A stretch of DNA of 64,000 nucleotides from an uncultured Atopobiaceae bacterium (lineage in GTDB: Bacteria; Actinomycetota; Coriobacteriia; Coriobacteriales; Atopobiaceae), in assembly GCA_944320385.1 (NCBI GenBank), contig CALUHH010000008.1:1-64000 (forward strand), read 5' to 3'. Each line of letters starts with the position of its first letter. Position 1 is the stretch's first letter. Below the pieces are notes generated by a model. That model had not been told where the DNA came from. It worked only from the letters and a program-made list of their open reading frames with translations, and ran no database searches. This document shows positions 18,082 to 26,465 of the stretch, piece by piece. The translations under genes were made by a program, and so were the position numbers.

Positions 18082-19269
18082 CTAACGGCCGCGGCGCGAC
18101 CACGCGCGCAGCGCCCAGCCCACCGGCCCGGGCTGGAAGCGGCGGCCCACCTCGGCCAGGCGCGCGGGGATGTCGATGTGCTGGGGGCAGTGGCGCGCGC
18201 ACGCGCCGCAGCGGACGCAGTTGCTCACGAGCTTGGGCGCGGACGTACGGACGGCGCTCGCGGTGAAGTACTGGGAGAGGCCCGTGAACCAGCCGTGCGC
18301 GTAGCTCGCGTTGTAGGCCGAGAAGCACCCGGGGATGTTGATGCCCCGCGGGCACGGCATGCAGTAGTTGCATCCCGTGCACGGAACGCGGTTCGTGCGC
18401 GCGAACTCCTCGACGACGCGGGCGATGACCTCGTGCTGCCCCTCCGTGAGCGAGCCCGGCAGGGCGCGGCAGGCCACGGCGGCGTTCTCGTCGACCTGCT
18501 CGGGCGCCGCCATGCCGGAGAGCAGCATCGTCACCTCGGGGTGGTCCCACACCCAGGAGAGGCCCCAGGCGGCGGGCGTCGCCAGCCCGGGCGCGGCCGC
18601 GGCGTCGAGGATGCGGCGGGCGCGGTCGGGCAGCTTGTCGGCGAGGCGGCCTCCCAGCAGCGGCTCCATGACAAAGACGGCGAGACCTCGCGCGGCCGCG
18701 GCGCGCAGGCCCGCGGTGCCCGCCTGGTACGTCTCGCCCGCGTAGTTGTACTGGATCTGGCAGAAGTCCCAGTCGTAGGCGTCCAGCAGCACGGGGAAGT
18801 CGCCGGCGCTTCCGTGATAGGAGAAGCCGACCTGGCGGATGCGGCCGGCGGCGCGCTGGCGGGCGACCCAGCCCTCGACGCCCAGGTCGCGCAGGCGCTC
18901 CCACTGGGCGGGGCTCGTGACGTTGTGGATCAGGTAGTAGTCCACGTGGTCCGTGCGCAGGCGGGCGAGCTGCTCGTCGAAGAAGCGGTCGAGGTCCGTC
19001 GCGGCGCGGACGGAGCCGTGCGGCAGCTTGGTGGCGAGAAGAACGCGGTCGCGCAGGCCGAGCTCTTCGAGCGCGGCGCCCACGCAGGCCTCGTTGCCCG
19101 GGTAGAGGTAGGCCGTGTCCAGGTAGTTGATGCCGCGCTCCACGGCGCGGGCGATGATGGCGCGGGCGCGCTCGGGGTCGGGGCGGCCGGGCGGGCCGGG
19201 AAAGCGCATGCACCCGAGGCCGAGCGCGGAGATGCGGTCCCCGTTGCGTGGGTTGGTGCGGTACTGCAC
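18082..19269 (-). CDS. Aldo/keto reductase with C-terminal 4Fe-4S ferredoxin domain
   Basis: A 395-residue protein. Residues 1 to about 270 form the aldo/keto reductase barrel (LGLGCMRFPG, NYLDTAYLYPGNE, VDYYLIHNV), with catalytic Asp, Tyr and Lys (LLATKLP) visible. The tail has two cysteine clusters, CTGCNYCMPCPRGINIPGCF and CVRCGACARHCPQHIDIP, enough for two 4Fe-4S centres. Such proteins are common in anaerobes; their physiological substrate is unknown. I choose GTG at 19269 because GGGAGGGG lies 7 nt upstream; a GTG further up has no site. It interrupts the his cluster without obvious link. Confidence 0.9.
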   Translation of the reverse strand: MQYRTNPRNGDRISALGLGCMRFPGPPGRPDPERARAIIARAVERGINYLDTAYLYPGNEACVGAALEELGLRDRVLLATKLPHGSVRAATDLDRFFDEQLARLRTDHVDYYLIHNVTSPAQWERLRDLGVEGWVARQRAAGRIRQVGFSYHGSAGDFPVLLDAYDWDFCQIQYNYAGETYQAGTAGLRAAAARGLAVFVMEPLLGGRLADKLPDRARRILDAAAAPGLATPAAWGLSWVWDHPEVTMLLSGMAAPEQVDENAAVACRALPGSLTEGQHEVIARVVEEFARTNRVPCTGCNYCMPCPRGINIPGCFSAYNASYAHGWFTGLSQYFTASAVRTSAPKLVSNCVRCGACARHCPQHIDIPARLAEVGRRFQPGPVGWALRAWSRRGR

Positions 19270-19345
19270 GTTCTTCTCCCCTCCCGTGGCGTTCACGCAG
19301 TATGGTAGCGCGCGTGGTGCCGCGGTGCCCGGTGCGCGGCGGGGC

Positions 19346-19464
19346 GGTGCGGGAATCCGGGCATATGCGTGTTTTGGTGCGGGAATCCGGGCATATGCGT
19401 GTTGTGCGCACGCATTTCTCGGTAATCCCGCACCGATACACGCATTTCTCGGAAATCCGGCACG
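19346..19464. repeat. Family-2 array: two direct and two inverted 30-bp units
   Basis: Direct units start with GGTGCGGGAATCCGGGC at 19346 and 19376. Inverted units end at 19434 and 19464. Both spacings are exactly 30 bp. From the last direct start to the first inverted end is 59 bp, the same at all four family-2 loci. A short pseudo-palindrome GTGCGCAC is at the centre. Confidence 0.85.
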
Positions 19465-19492
19465 CGCTCACGCGGACGGACCCGGATACGCG

Positions 19493-20227
19493 TTACGCGC
19501 AGGTCGCAAGCGCGTCCTCGAGCGAGAAGGACCTCTCGTAGAGGGCGCGCCCGGTGATGGCGCCCTCGATCACGCCCGGGCCGAGCGCCGCCAGGGCCCG
19601 CAGGTCGTCCAGGCTCGCGATGCCGCCCGAGGCCACCACCGGAAAGCCCGCGACCTCGGCCACGTGGCGGTACGCATCGGCGTCCACGCCGCAGCGCATG
19701 CCGTCGCGCGCCACGTCGGTGAAGACGAGGTGGCGATAGCCCAGCTCGGCGAGGCGCGCCACGAGCTCGTCGGCGGAGAGCGACGCGCCCTCGCGCCAGC
19801 CGTTCACGCGAACCTCTCCCCCGCGGGCGGCAACGTCGGCCACCACGAGCTCGCCGAACTGCCGCGCCGCCTCCGCGGCGAAGGCCGGGTCGCGCACCAG
19901 CGCGGTGCCGATGGCGATGCGGCGCACGCCGAGCCCCGCAAGGCGCTCCACGGCGGCGAGGTCGCGCACACCGCCGCCGGCGTCGACGGAGATGCCGGGC
20001 ACGGCGCAGATCGCGCGGATGGCGGCGTCGTTGGCCGCGCGGGCCTCCGCGTCCTCCTCGAGCGTGGCGGAGAGGTCGACCACGTGCACCCATGCGGCGC
20101 CGGCTTCGCGGAACTTCTCGGCCACCGCTGCCGGGTCGTCGGAGTAGACGTCCATGTGGGCGCGCTCGCCGCGCGCGAGGCGCACGACCTTGCCGCCCAC
20201 CAAGTCGATCGCGGGGAAGAGGATCAT
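19493..20227 (-). CDS. hisA: Phosphoribosylformimino-AICAR-P isomerase (HisA)
   Basis: A 244-residue TIM barrel performing the Amadori rearrangement of ProFAR to PRFAR. Catalytic aspartates are in LFPAIDLVGGKVVRL and VFTDVARDGM, with phosphate-binding SVDAGGGVRD and VVASGGIASLDDL. The ATG lies in an ATGA overlap with the hisH stop, showing translational coupling. It is the last gene of the hisZG-D-C-B-H-A run. The C-terminal codons overlap one CGAGAAGGAC motif. Confidence 0.96.
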   Translation of the reverse strand: MILFPAIDLVGGKVVRLARGERAHMDVYSDDPAAVAEKFREAGAAWVHVVDLSATLEEDAEARAANDAAIRAICAVPGISVDAGGGVRDLAAVERLAGLGVRRIAIGTALVRDPAFAAEAARQFGELVVADVAARGGEVRVNGWREGASLSADELVARLAELGYRHLVFTDVARDGMRCGVDADAYRHVAEVAGFPVVASGGIASLDDLRALAALGPGVIEGAITGRALYERSFSLEDALATCA

Positions 20228-20895
20228 GCGGCACCCCCGACCACGCCGACGAAGCCCTCGAGGATCGCGCGGCCCACCGCCGAGCTCTTCTCGGGGTGGA
20301 ACTGCACGCCGTAGACGTTGTCCTTCCAGACGGCGCTCGCGAAGCTGCGCACGTAGTGCGTGCGCGCCGCCGCCACGTCGTCGGGCACGTCGTCGGCGAG
20401 CGCGAAGGAGTGCGTGAAGTAGACGTTGGCACCCTCGGGCACGGCCGAGAAGAGCGGGCACGCGCGGCCGTGCTCCGTCAGGTGGACCTGGTCCCAGCCC
20501 ACGTGCGGGACCTTGAGGCGCGCGGATTCCAGGCGCGTGGCCGAGCCGGCGATCACGCCCAGGCCGCCCATCCACGAGCCGTCGTCCGTCTCGTTGCCGC
20601 GCTCGAAGAGCAGCTGCAGGCCCAGACAGATGCCCAGGAACGGGACCCCGCGCCCGAGCGCGTCGAGGACCGCGTCGGCCTCGCCGCTCTCGCGAAGGTA
20701 TGCCATCGCGTCGCCGAAGCTGCCCACGCCGGGCAGCACCACGGCCGACGCCGCGCGGATGGCCGCCGGGTCGTCGGAGACCACGGCGTCGCCGCCAGCC
20801 TCCGCCAGGCCGCGCGCCACCGAGGACAGGTTGCCCTTGTGGTAGTCCACGACGACGATGCGGCGCGCGCCGGCGCCGACCGTCGCGCCCGGCAT
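20224..20895 (-). CDS. hisH: Imidazole glycerol phosphate synthase glutaminase subunit (HisH)
   Basis: A 223-residue class I glutamine amidotransferase that feeds ammonia to HisF. The nucleophile cysteine is in GICLGLQLLFE, and the His-Glu pair in YGVQFHPEKSS. PGVGSFGDAM forms the oxyanion region. The ATG at 20895 overlaps the hisB TGA; a GTG one codon earlier is also possible. GGGGAG 8 nt upstream supports the ATG. Confidence 0.95.
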   Translation of the reverse strand: MPGATVGAGARRIVVVDYHKGNLSSVARGLAEAGGDAVVSDDPAAIRAASAVVLPGVGSFGDAMAYLRESGEADAVLDALGRGVPFLGICLGLQLLFERGNETDDGSWMGGLGVIAGSATRLESARLKVPHVGWDQVHLTEHGRACPLFSAVPEGANVYFTHSFALADDVPDDVAAARTHYVRSFASAVWKDNVYGVQFHPEKSSAVGRAILEGFVGVVGGAA

Positions 20896-21482
20896 CACAG
20901 GCTCCCCTTGGTGGAGGGCACGCCGTCGACCCGCGGGTCGGGCTCCACGGCCTCGCGCAGGGCCCGCGCCGCGGCCTTGAACGCGGCCTCGAGGATGTGG
21001 TGGGCATTGGAGCCGCAGACCAGGCGCAGGTGAAGCGTGATGCCCGCCTCGCGCGCGAGGCCCGCGAAGAACTCGTGGCCGAGCTCGGTGTCGAAGGTCC
21101 CCACCTTGGCGGGGCCGATGGGCACGTCCCAGTAGAGCTCGCCGCGGCCGGAGATGTCCACGGCGGCCATGACCAGCGCCTCGTCGAGCGGGACCATGAC
21201 CGAGCCAAAGCGGCGGATGCCGCGCTTGTCGCCGAGCGCCTCGCGCAGCGCCTGGCCGAGCACGATGCCCGTGTCCTCGACGGTGTGGTGGTCGTCCACC
21301 TCGAGGTCGCCCTTCGCACGGACGGTGAGGTCCACGAGCGCGTGGCGCGCCAGCGCGGCGAGCATGTGGTCGAAGAAGCCGATCCCGGTCTCGACGTCGG
21401 CGACGCCGGTCCCGTCGAGGTCGACGGACAGGCCGATGTCGGTCTCGTTGGTGGCGCGGACGGCCTTGGCGGTCCTTGTCAT
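20895..21482 (-). CDS. hisB: Imidazoleglycerol-phosphate dehydratase (HisB)
   Basis: A 195-residue manganese enzyme that dehydrates IGP. The duplicated metal-binding motifs are FFDHMLAALARHA, DDHHTVEDTGIVLG, ELGHEFFAGLA and GSNAHHILEAAFKA. There is no histidinol-phosphate phosphatase domain, so that step must be encoded elsewhere. The ATG overlaps the hisC stop as ATGA. Confidence 0.96.
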   Translation of the reverse strand: MTRTAKAVRATNETDIGLSVDLDGTGVADVETGIGFFDHMLAALARHALVDLTVRAKGDLEVDDHHTVEDTGIVLGQALREALGDKRGIRRFGSVMVPLDEALVMAAVDISGRGELYWDVPIGPAKVGTFDTELGHEFFAGLAREAGITLHLRLVCGSNAHHILEAAFKAAARALREAVEPDPRVDGVPSTKGSL

Positions 21483-22570
21483 CGTTCCCCCCTCAGTATC
21501 GTCGCGAGCGCGTCGAGAAGAGCGTCGTTCTCCTCGCGCGTGCCCACGGAGAGCCTCAGGCAGTTCTCGAGCCCCGGAGCGGCGCTGAAGTCGCGCACCA
21601 GGACGGAGTGCTCGTCGCGCAGGCGCCGGCGCACCTCGGCGGCGCGCGGCAGGCGCACGAGCACGAAGTTGGCCTCCGACGGCCATGCGGTCACGCCGGG
21701 CAGCGCGGCGAGGCCGGCGGCCAGGCGCCCGCGCTCGGCCACGATGTCGGCGACCGTCGCGGCGAGCTCGTCGCGGCAGCGCACCGCCGCGAGGCCCGCG
21801 GCCTGCGCGAGCACGTCAACGGAGTATATCTGACGCACGGCCGCCAGGACGTCCACGACGGCCGGGTCCGCCACGAGGTAGCCCACGCGCGCCCCGGCCA
21901 GGCCAAAGGCCTTGGAGAGGGTGCGCAGCACCATGAGGCGGGGCTCGGAGGCCACCCAACTCGCCACGCTCGAGCCCTCGGGGGCAAACTCGACGTAGGC
22001 CTCGTCCACCAGGACCAGGGCGTCCGTCTCGTCGAGCACGCGACGCAGCGTCTCGTGGGGCAGGAGGTTGCCGGTGGGGTTGTTGGGCGAGGTCAGAAAC
22101 ACGAGCGCGGCGTCGGCGGCCGCGGCCACCAGGGCGTCGGCGTCCACGGAGAAGTCCTCGGCGTCGCGCCAGACGGCACGGACCTCGGTCTCGCACATCG
22201 CGGCGAAGTTGGCGTACTCGGCAAAGTCCGGCGGGCAGGTGACGAGCGCCCGTCCCGGGCCGCCAAAGGCAAAGAGCAGGTTGAAGAGCAGCTCGTCGCC
22301 GCCGTTGCCCACGCAGATGCGGTCGCGGGCGAGGCCGTGACGGCGGGCGAGCTCGTCGCGCAGCTCGTTGGCCATCGGGTCCGGGTAGCGGTTGAGCGGC
22401 GTGGCGAGAAGCGCGGCGTCGATCGCAGCCCGTACGCCGGCGGGCAGCGGATGGGTGTTCTCGTTGGCCGAGAGGTTCACGCGGCAGGGCGCGAACGCCG
22501 GGTCGTACGGCTCGAAGCCGGCGAGGGCCGGCCGCAGGCGGGCGGCGGCGCCGAGGTTCTTCTCGGCCAT
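21479..22570 (-). CDS. hisC: Histidinol-phosphate aminotransferase (HisC)
   Basis: A 363-residue class II PLP aminotransferase. It shows VNLSANENTHPLP near the start, FLTSPNNPTGN, the Asp-x-x-Tyr pair in LVDEAYVEF, and the PLP lysine in VLRTLSKAFGLAGARVGY. The C-terminal CLRLSVGTREEN binds the phosphate. The ATG at 22570 has GGAGG 6 nt upstream; a TTG just before it would run into a palindrome. hisD ends 1 bp before this start. Confidence 0.95.
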   Translation of the reverse strand: MAEKNLGAAARLRPALAGFEPYDPAFAPCRVNLSANENTHPLPAGVRAAIDAALLATPLNRYPDPMANELRDELARRHGLARDRICVGNGGDELLFNLLFAFGGPGRALVTCPPDFAEYANFAAMCETEVRAVWRDAEDFSVDADALVAAAADAALVFLTSPNNPTGNLLPHETLRRVLDETDALVLVDEAYVEFAPEGSSVASWVASEPRLMVLRTLSKAFGLAGARVGYLVADPAVVDVLAAVRQIYSVDVLAQAAGLAAVRCRDELAATVADIVAERGRLAAGLAALPGVTAWPSEANFVLVRLPRAAEVRRRLRDEHSVLVRDFSAAPGLENCLRLSVGTREENDALLDALATILRGER

Positions 22571-22571
22571 G

Positions 22572-23963
22572 TCACGCCTCCGTTCTGTCAATTGGGGACT
22601 GTCCCCAATTGACAGAGGCGGCGAGGTCGGAGGGCCAGGCGACGCGGTGGACGTCGTCGACGTCGAAGGTGCCGCCCTCGGCGAGCCGTCGGCGCAGGCC
22701 CACGGAGAGCGCGTGGGCCCAGAGGCCCTCGGACTGGGCCAGGGTCTGCGCGGCCGGCGCGTCGGCGAGAAGCCCCTCGGGCGTGTAGCAGATCACGCTC
22801 GAGCGCTTCTGGAAGTCGTAGACGCCCAGGGGGTTGGAGAAGCGCGCGGTGCCGCCCGTGGGCAAAGTGTGGTTGGGGCCGGCCACGTAGTCGCCCAGCG
22901 GCTCGGAGCTCCAGGCGCCCACGAAGATGGCGCCCGCGTTGCGGATGCGGCCGAGAAGGGCCATGGCGTTTTCGCAGTGGAGCTCGAGGTGCTCGGGCGC
23001 CACCACGTTGACGGCGTCCACGGCGGCGTCGAGGCTCTCGGCCACCACGATCACGCCGCGGTCGTCGAGCGAGGCGCGGGTGATCTCCTCGCGCGGGCTC
23101 TGCGCGACGAGGCGCTCCGCGGCGGCGACCACGCGGTCGGGCAGCTCGGGGTCGCAGGTCACGAGATAGCAGCTCGCCAGGGGGTCGTGCTCGGCCTGGG
23201 CCATGAGGTCGGCCGCCACCACGACGGGGTCGGCCGAGGCGTCGGCCAGCACGCAGACCTCGGAGGGGCCAGCCACCATGTCGATGCCCACGTCGCCGGA
23301 GACGTAGCGCTTGGCGGCCGCCACGTAGGCGTTGCCTGGCCCCACAATCTTGTCGACCGCCGGGATGGACTCGGTGCCGTAGGCCACGGCTGCCACGGCC
23401 TGGGCGCCGCCCACGGCGTAGACCTCGTCCACGCCCGCGAGCGCCGCGGCGGCGAGCGTGTAGGGGTTGAGGCCGCCGTCCCTCTGCGGCGGGGTCACCA
23501 TGACCACGCGGGGCACGCCCGCGACCTTGGCGGGGATGGTGTCCATCAGGACGGTAGAGGGGTACTGGGCGCGTCCGCCCGGCACGTAGACGGCGGCGGA
23601 GGCGACGGGCGTCACCTGGACCCCGAGCAGGGTGCCGTCGGCGCGCGTGGTGAACCAGGACTGCTCGCGCTCGCGCTCGTGGAAGTCGCGGATCTGGTCG
23701 CGCGCCTGCGTGAGCGCGGCGAGAAACTCCTGCGGCACGGCGTCGAGCGCGCGGGCGAGCGCCTCGTCGGGCACGCGGAAGGCGTCCGGGCAGGCGCCGT
23801 CGAAGCGCAGGCAGCACGCGCGCACCGCAGCGTCGCCGTTTGCGCGGACATCGTCCACGATCTTCTCGGCAGCCTCCACGATCTGGGCCGGCAGGGCCCC
23901 CGCGCTGCGGTTGAGGTCCGCCTGCGTGAGCCGGCGGCCCCCCTCGAGCACGACCTTTCTCAT
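22572..23963 (-). CDS. hisD: Histidinol dehydrogenase (HisD), C-terminus extended by a palindrome
   Basis: A 463-residue zinc- and NAD-dependent enzyme carrying out the last two oxidations of histidine synthesis. Family motifs include ASAAVYVPGGRAQYPS, DKIVGPGNAYVAAAKR, IDMVAGPSEV, AQAEHDP and the catalytic region VAPEHLELH. The ATG at 23963 overlaps the hisZG stop. The last residues SVNWGQSPIDRTEA are encoded by a 31-bp palindrome (22585-22615), so the natural C-terminus was probably slightly shorter. Confidence 0.95.
   Translation of the reverse strand: MRKVVLEGGRRLTQADLNRSAGALPAQIVEAAEKIVDDVRANGDAAVRACCLRFDGACPDAFRVPDEALARALDAVPQEFLAALTQARDQIRDFHEREREQSWFTTRADGTLLGVQVTPVASAAVYVPGGRAQYPSTVLMDTIPAKVAGVPRVVMVTPPQRDGGLNPYTLAAAALAGVDEVYAVGGAQAVAAVAYGTESIPAVDKIVGPGNAYVAAAKRYVSGDVGIDMVAGPSEVCVLADASADPVVVAADLMAQAEHDPLASCYLVTCDPELPDRVVAAAERLVAQSPREEITRASLDDRGVIVVAESLDAAVDAVNVVAPEHLELHCENAMALLGRIRNAGAIFVGAWSSEPLGDYVAGPNHTLPTGGTARFSNPLGVYDFQKRSSVICYTPEGLLADAPAAQTLAQSEGLWAHALSVGLRRRLAEGGTFDVDDVHRVAWPSDLAASVNWGQSPIDRTEA
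22585..22615. repeat. Palindrome CTGTCAATTGGGGAC-T-complement at the hisD/hisC junction
   Basis: Perfect 15-bp arms surround a single T. It lies within the last hisD codons and just upstream of the hisC ribosome site. Nearly the same sequence occurs twice at 51206-51276. Confidence 0.85.
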
Positions 23964-25630
23964 GATGCGCCCCCCTCCCTCGCGACCTCGGCGAGACGCC
24001 GCGCGAGGTCGCGGATCCTTCCGTCACAGCGATAGGCGGCCGGCCCGGCGAAGAAGCGCGCGGTGCACTCCATGACCTCGTCGACGATCACGAGGTCGTT
24101 CTCGGCGAGCGTGGTGCCCGTCGCCGTGATGTCCACGATGCGGTCGGCCATGCCCACGATCGGGCCCAGCTCGATGTTGCCGTGCAGCGTCACGATGTCG
24201 ACCTGCTGCCCTATCCCATCGTAGTACTGCTGCGTGATGCGCGGGTACTTAGTGGCCACGCGCACCGCGCCACGCCAGGCGTAGTTGCGCTCGGCCTCGC
24301 CGGCCCTGGCGCGCGGCTCCGCCACCACGAAGCGGCAGCCGCCGTAGCGCAGGTCCACGAGCTGGAGCAGGTCGAGCCCGGCCTCGATGAGCGAGTCCTT
24401 GCCGCAGACGCCGCAGTCGGCCCCTCCCCGGCCCACGAAGGCCGGCGCGTCCTGGGCGCGCACGATGACGTACTCCACGTCGCCCTCGCGGATGACGAGC
24501 TTGCGCCCGGGGTTCTCGAGCTCGGCGGTGGGCAGGCCCGCGGCGGCGAGGGCGGCCACGGTCTCCTTGAAGAGCGACCCCTTGGGCACCGCGATGCGGA
24601 TGGGCCGCGCCGCCACGTTGACGCCCGGCGTCACCACGCCCGACTCGCCCGGCTCGCCGAGGACCTCCTGCAGGCGCTCGAGCGAGAGGGCAAAGCCGCA
24701 GGCCGCGAGGCCCGGCCGGCCGAGGTTGGCGAGCACCGCGTCGTAGCGGCCGCCCGAGGCGAGGCTCGCGGCGATGCCCTCGGCATAGCCCTTGAAGATG
24801 ATGCCGGTGTAGTAGTCAAAGGAGTTGATGATCGAGAAGTCAAAGGAAAGCCGGCCCGCGTCGAAGAGGTCCGCGAGTCTGGCGGCCAGCGCGGAGAGCT
24901 CGGCAGTGCCGCGGCTCTCGGCGGGCACGCCCGCGTCGGCGAGAAGGACGTCGAGGCGCTCGATCACGTCGGCGCCGCCGCCCAGGCGCGGGACCTCGCG
25001 CAGGGCAAGCGCGGCGGCGGGCGCCAGCTCGGGCGTGGCGCCGATGAGCTCGTCCAGGGTCACGAGGTCGGAGTCGTGCACGAGCGCGAGGACCTCCTCG
25101 CGGAAGGCCGGCGTGGGGGCGCAGGCGTCGAGCAGCGCCGTGAGGGGCACGACCGAGCCAAAGACCACGCGCCAGTCCGGGACCTCGAGCGCGCCGAGCG
25201 CCTCGGCGAGCAGGCGCACGACCTCGAGCTCGGCGGCTGCGCCGTCCTCTTGGACGAGCTCGACGCCGAGCTGCGTGAACTGGCGGGGCTGCCCGCGCAG
25301 GCTCGGCTCCTCGCGCACGACCGGTGCGTTGTAGCGGAAGCGCGCGGGGAGCTGCCCGTCCGCCACGCGCCCCGCGACGAGTCGTGCGACGGGCAGGGTG
25401 AGGTCGGGGCGGAGCATGAGCAGCGTGCCGTCCTCGTCAAAGAGCTGGAAGGCGGAGTCGCGCACGCGGGCGCCGCGCTCGAGGGCCGAGCGGTCCTCGA
25501 GCAGCGGGGTCTCCACGGGCAGGTAGCCGTGCATGGCAAAGGTGTCGCGCACGATGCCGGAGATGCGCTCGCGGGCGAGCGCCTCGCGGGGAAGTATGTC
25601 GCGGAAGCCGCGGGGGGTTCCTGCAATCAC
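23960..25630 (-). CDS. Fused HisZ-HisG: ATP phosphoribosyltransferase with its regulatory subunit
   Basis: A 556-residue protein. Residues 1 to about 335 are a HisRS-like HisZ domain (GTPRGFRDILP, LMLRPDLTLPVARL, FRYNAPVVREEPSLRG). Residues about 345-556 are short-form HisG (IRIAVPKGSLFKETV, VGRGGADCGVCGKDSL, VDITATGTTLAEN). Short HisG needs HisZ for activity and histidine feedback; fusing them fixes the ratio. It catalyses the first committed step. The start is GTG at 25630 with GAGAGGACCACC upstream. It is the first gene of the his run and is preceded by a candidate operator. Confidence 0.93.
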   Translation of the reverse strand: MIAGTPRGFRDILPREALARERISGIVRDTFAMHGYLPVETPLLEDRSALERGARVRDSAFQLFDEDGTLLMLRPDLTLPVARLVAGRVADGQLPARFRYNAPVVREEPSLRGQPRQFTQLGVELVQEDGAAAELEVVRLLAEALGALEVPDWRVVFGSVVPLTALLDACAPTPAFREEVLALVHDSDLVTLDELIGATPELAPAAALALREVPRLGGGADVIERLDVLLADAGVPAESRGTAELSALAARLADLFDAGRLSFDFSIINSFDYYTGIIFKGYAEGIAASLASGGRYDAVLANLGRPGLAACGFALSLERLQEVLGEPGESGVVTPGVNVAARPIRIAVPKGSLFKETVAALAAAGLPTAELENPGRKLVIREGDVEYVIVRAQDAPAFVGRGGADCGVCGKDSLIEAGLDLLQLVDLRYGGCRFVVAEPRARAGEAERNYAWRGAVRVATKYPRITQQYYDGIGQQVDIVTLHGNIELGPIVGMADRIVDITATGTTLAENDLVIVDEVMECTARFFAGPAAYRCDGRIRDLARRLAEVAREGGAS

Positions 25631-25661
25631 GGTGGTCCTCTCTGCTAGATGGTGCGGGGAA

Positions 25662-25679
25662 ACTTTATCACACTAAAGT
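25662..25679 (-). promoter_or_regulatory. Candidate operator of the his operon
   Basis: ACTTTATCACACTAAAGT has perfect 6-bp arms (ACTTTA/TAAAGT) around 6 bp, 32 bp before the hisZG start. It is AT-rich in a very GC-rich region. A TrpR/HisR-type repressor is one possible binder; no regulator gene is adjacent. Confidence 0.5.
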
Positions 25680-25742
25680 GCCCAGCCGAGAGCGGTGTTT
25701 TCCCGCACGAAACACGGGGCCGGCGGGTCCTCTCGACGGGAG

Positions 25743-25793
25743 GTTCTTCTCGTCCGTGCGTTCTTCTCGTCTGCGCGCTCTTCTCGTCCGCGC
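25743..25793 (+). repeat. Three tandem 17-bp units next to the 41-bp array
   Basis: GTTCTTCTCGTCCGTGC starts at 25743, with close copies at 25760 and 25777. Each contains the complement of the CGAGAAGRAC motif. The last copy runs into the first 41-bp unit. Confidence 0.8.
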
Positions 25794-26198
25794 TTAAGAA
25801 TCCCGCCTCGTCCGGAAAAACGGGGTCGCCGTGCTTAACAATCCCGTCTCGTCCGGGAAATCGGCGCGGCCGCGCTTAGCATTTGCGCCCCGTCCGGACT
25901 TCGGGCGCAATCGCGCTTAACAATTCCGCCTCGTTCGACGATGGGGACGACTCGTGCTTAAGAAAAGCGCCTCATTCGGACGGGACGCGCCTCGTAGTCG
26001 GGCGGCTCGCCTGGATAGAACGACTTTTCTAAGCGCGAAAGCACCAATTCTCCGGACAGGACGCGATTGTTAAGCAGCACGGGACCGCATCCCCGGACGA
26101 AGCGCGATTATTAAGCAGCCGCTCGCCGTCTTCCTGGACGAAGGCGATTTCTTAAGCGTGACCTGCCCTTCTCGCCAGATGAAGCGGAATTGTTAAGA
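25792..26198. repeat. Family-1 array: five direct and five inverted 41-bp units
   Basis: Direct units start with GCTTA at 25792, 25833, 25874, 25915 and 25956. Inverted units end at 26034, 26075, 26116, 26157 and 26198. Every step is 41 bp. Each unit has about 25 conserved bases (GCTTAAGAAT, two free bases, then CGYCTCGTCCGG) and about 16 variable bases. The 835 bp between hisZG and the next gene otherwise hold no convincing gene; only a GGCAGCTCCGT direct repeat near 26380 was noted. Confidence 0.92.
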
Positions 26199-26465
26199 CC
26201 CGGCAAGCGGTGCGGAACGGGATGCAATCTATGAGCAAAGCTCCGCATGGTCACGCACGATGACGTGCGCGACGTGCCTTCTCGACGTGCGGTCCGCTCG
26301 CCGCCCCAGCGCCACCGCCCGCCGAGCGATTTCACCGCCGCGGCGCCGGGGCAAGCCCCTCACCTGCGGGCGCAGCTCCGTGGCAGCTCCGTGGCAGACG
26401 AGCCGGCACCGACCCCTGATAGGCTCCCCTCACGCAACGCGGACAGCACGAGGAAGGGAGCGGAC

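Noticed and set aside
19346-19464. Coding tandem repeat with ten-residue period
   Set aside because: The 30-bp unit gives periodic peptides in several frames, but there is no ribosome site, the units invert midway and codon use is unlike real genes.
25631-25791. T-box or histidine leader attenuator before hisZG
   Set aside because: No run of His codons, no T-box consensus and no terminator/antiterminator pair could be found.
25792-26198. CRISPR array
   Set aside because: The conserved/variable layout looks CRISPR-like, but the conserved part varies between units, the variable part is only about 16 bases, half the units are inverted, and there is no cas gene.
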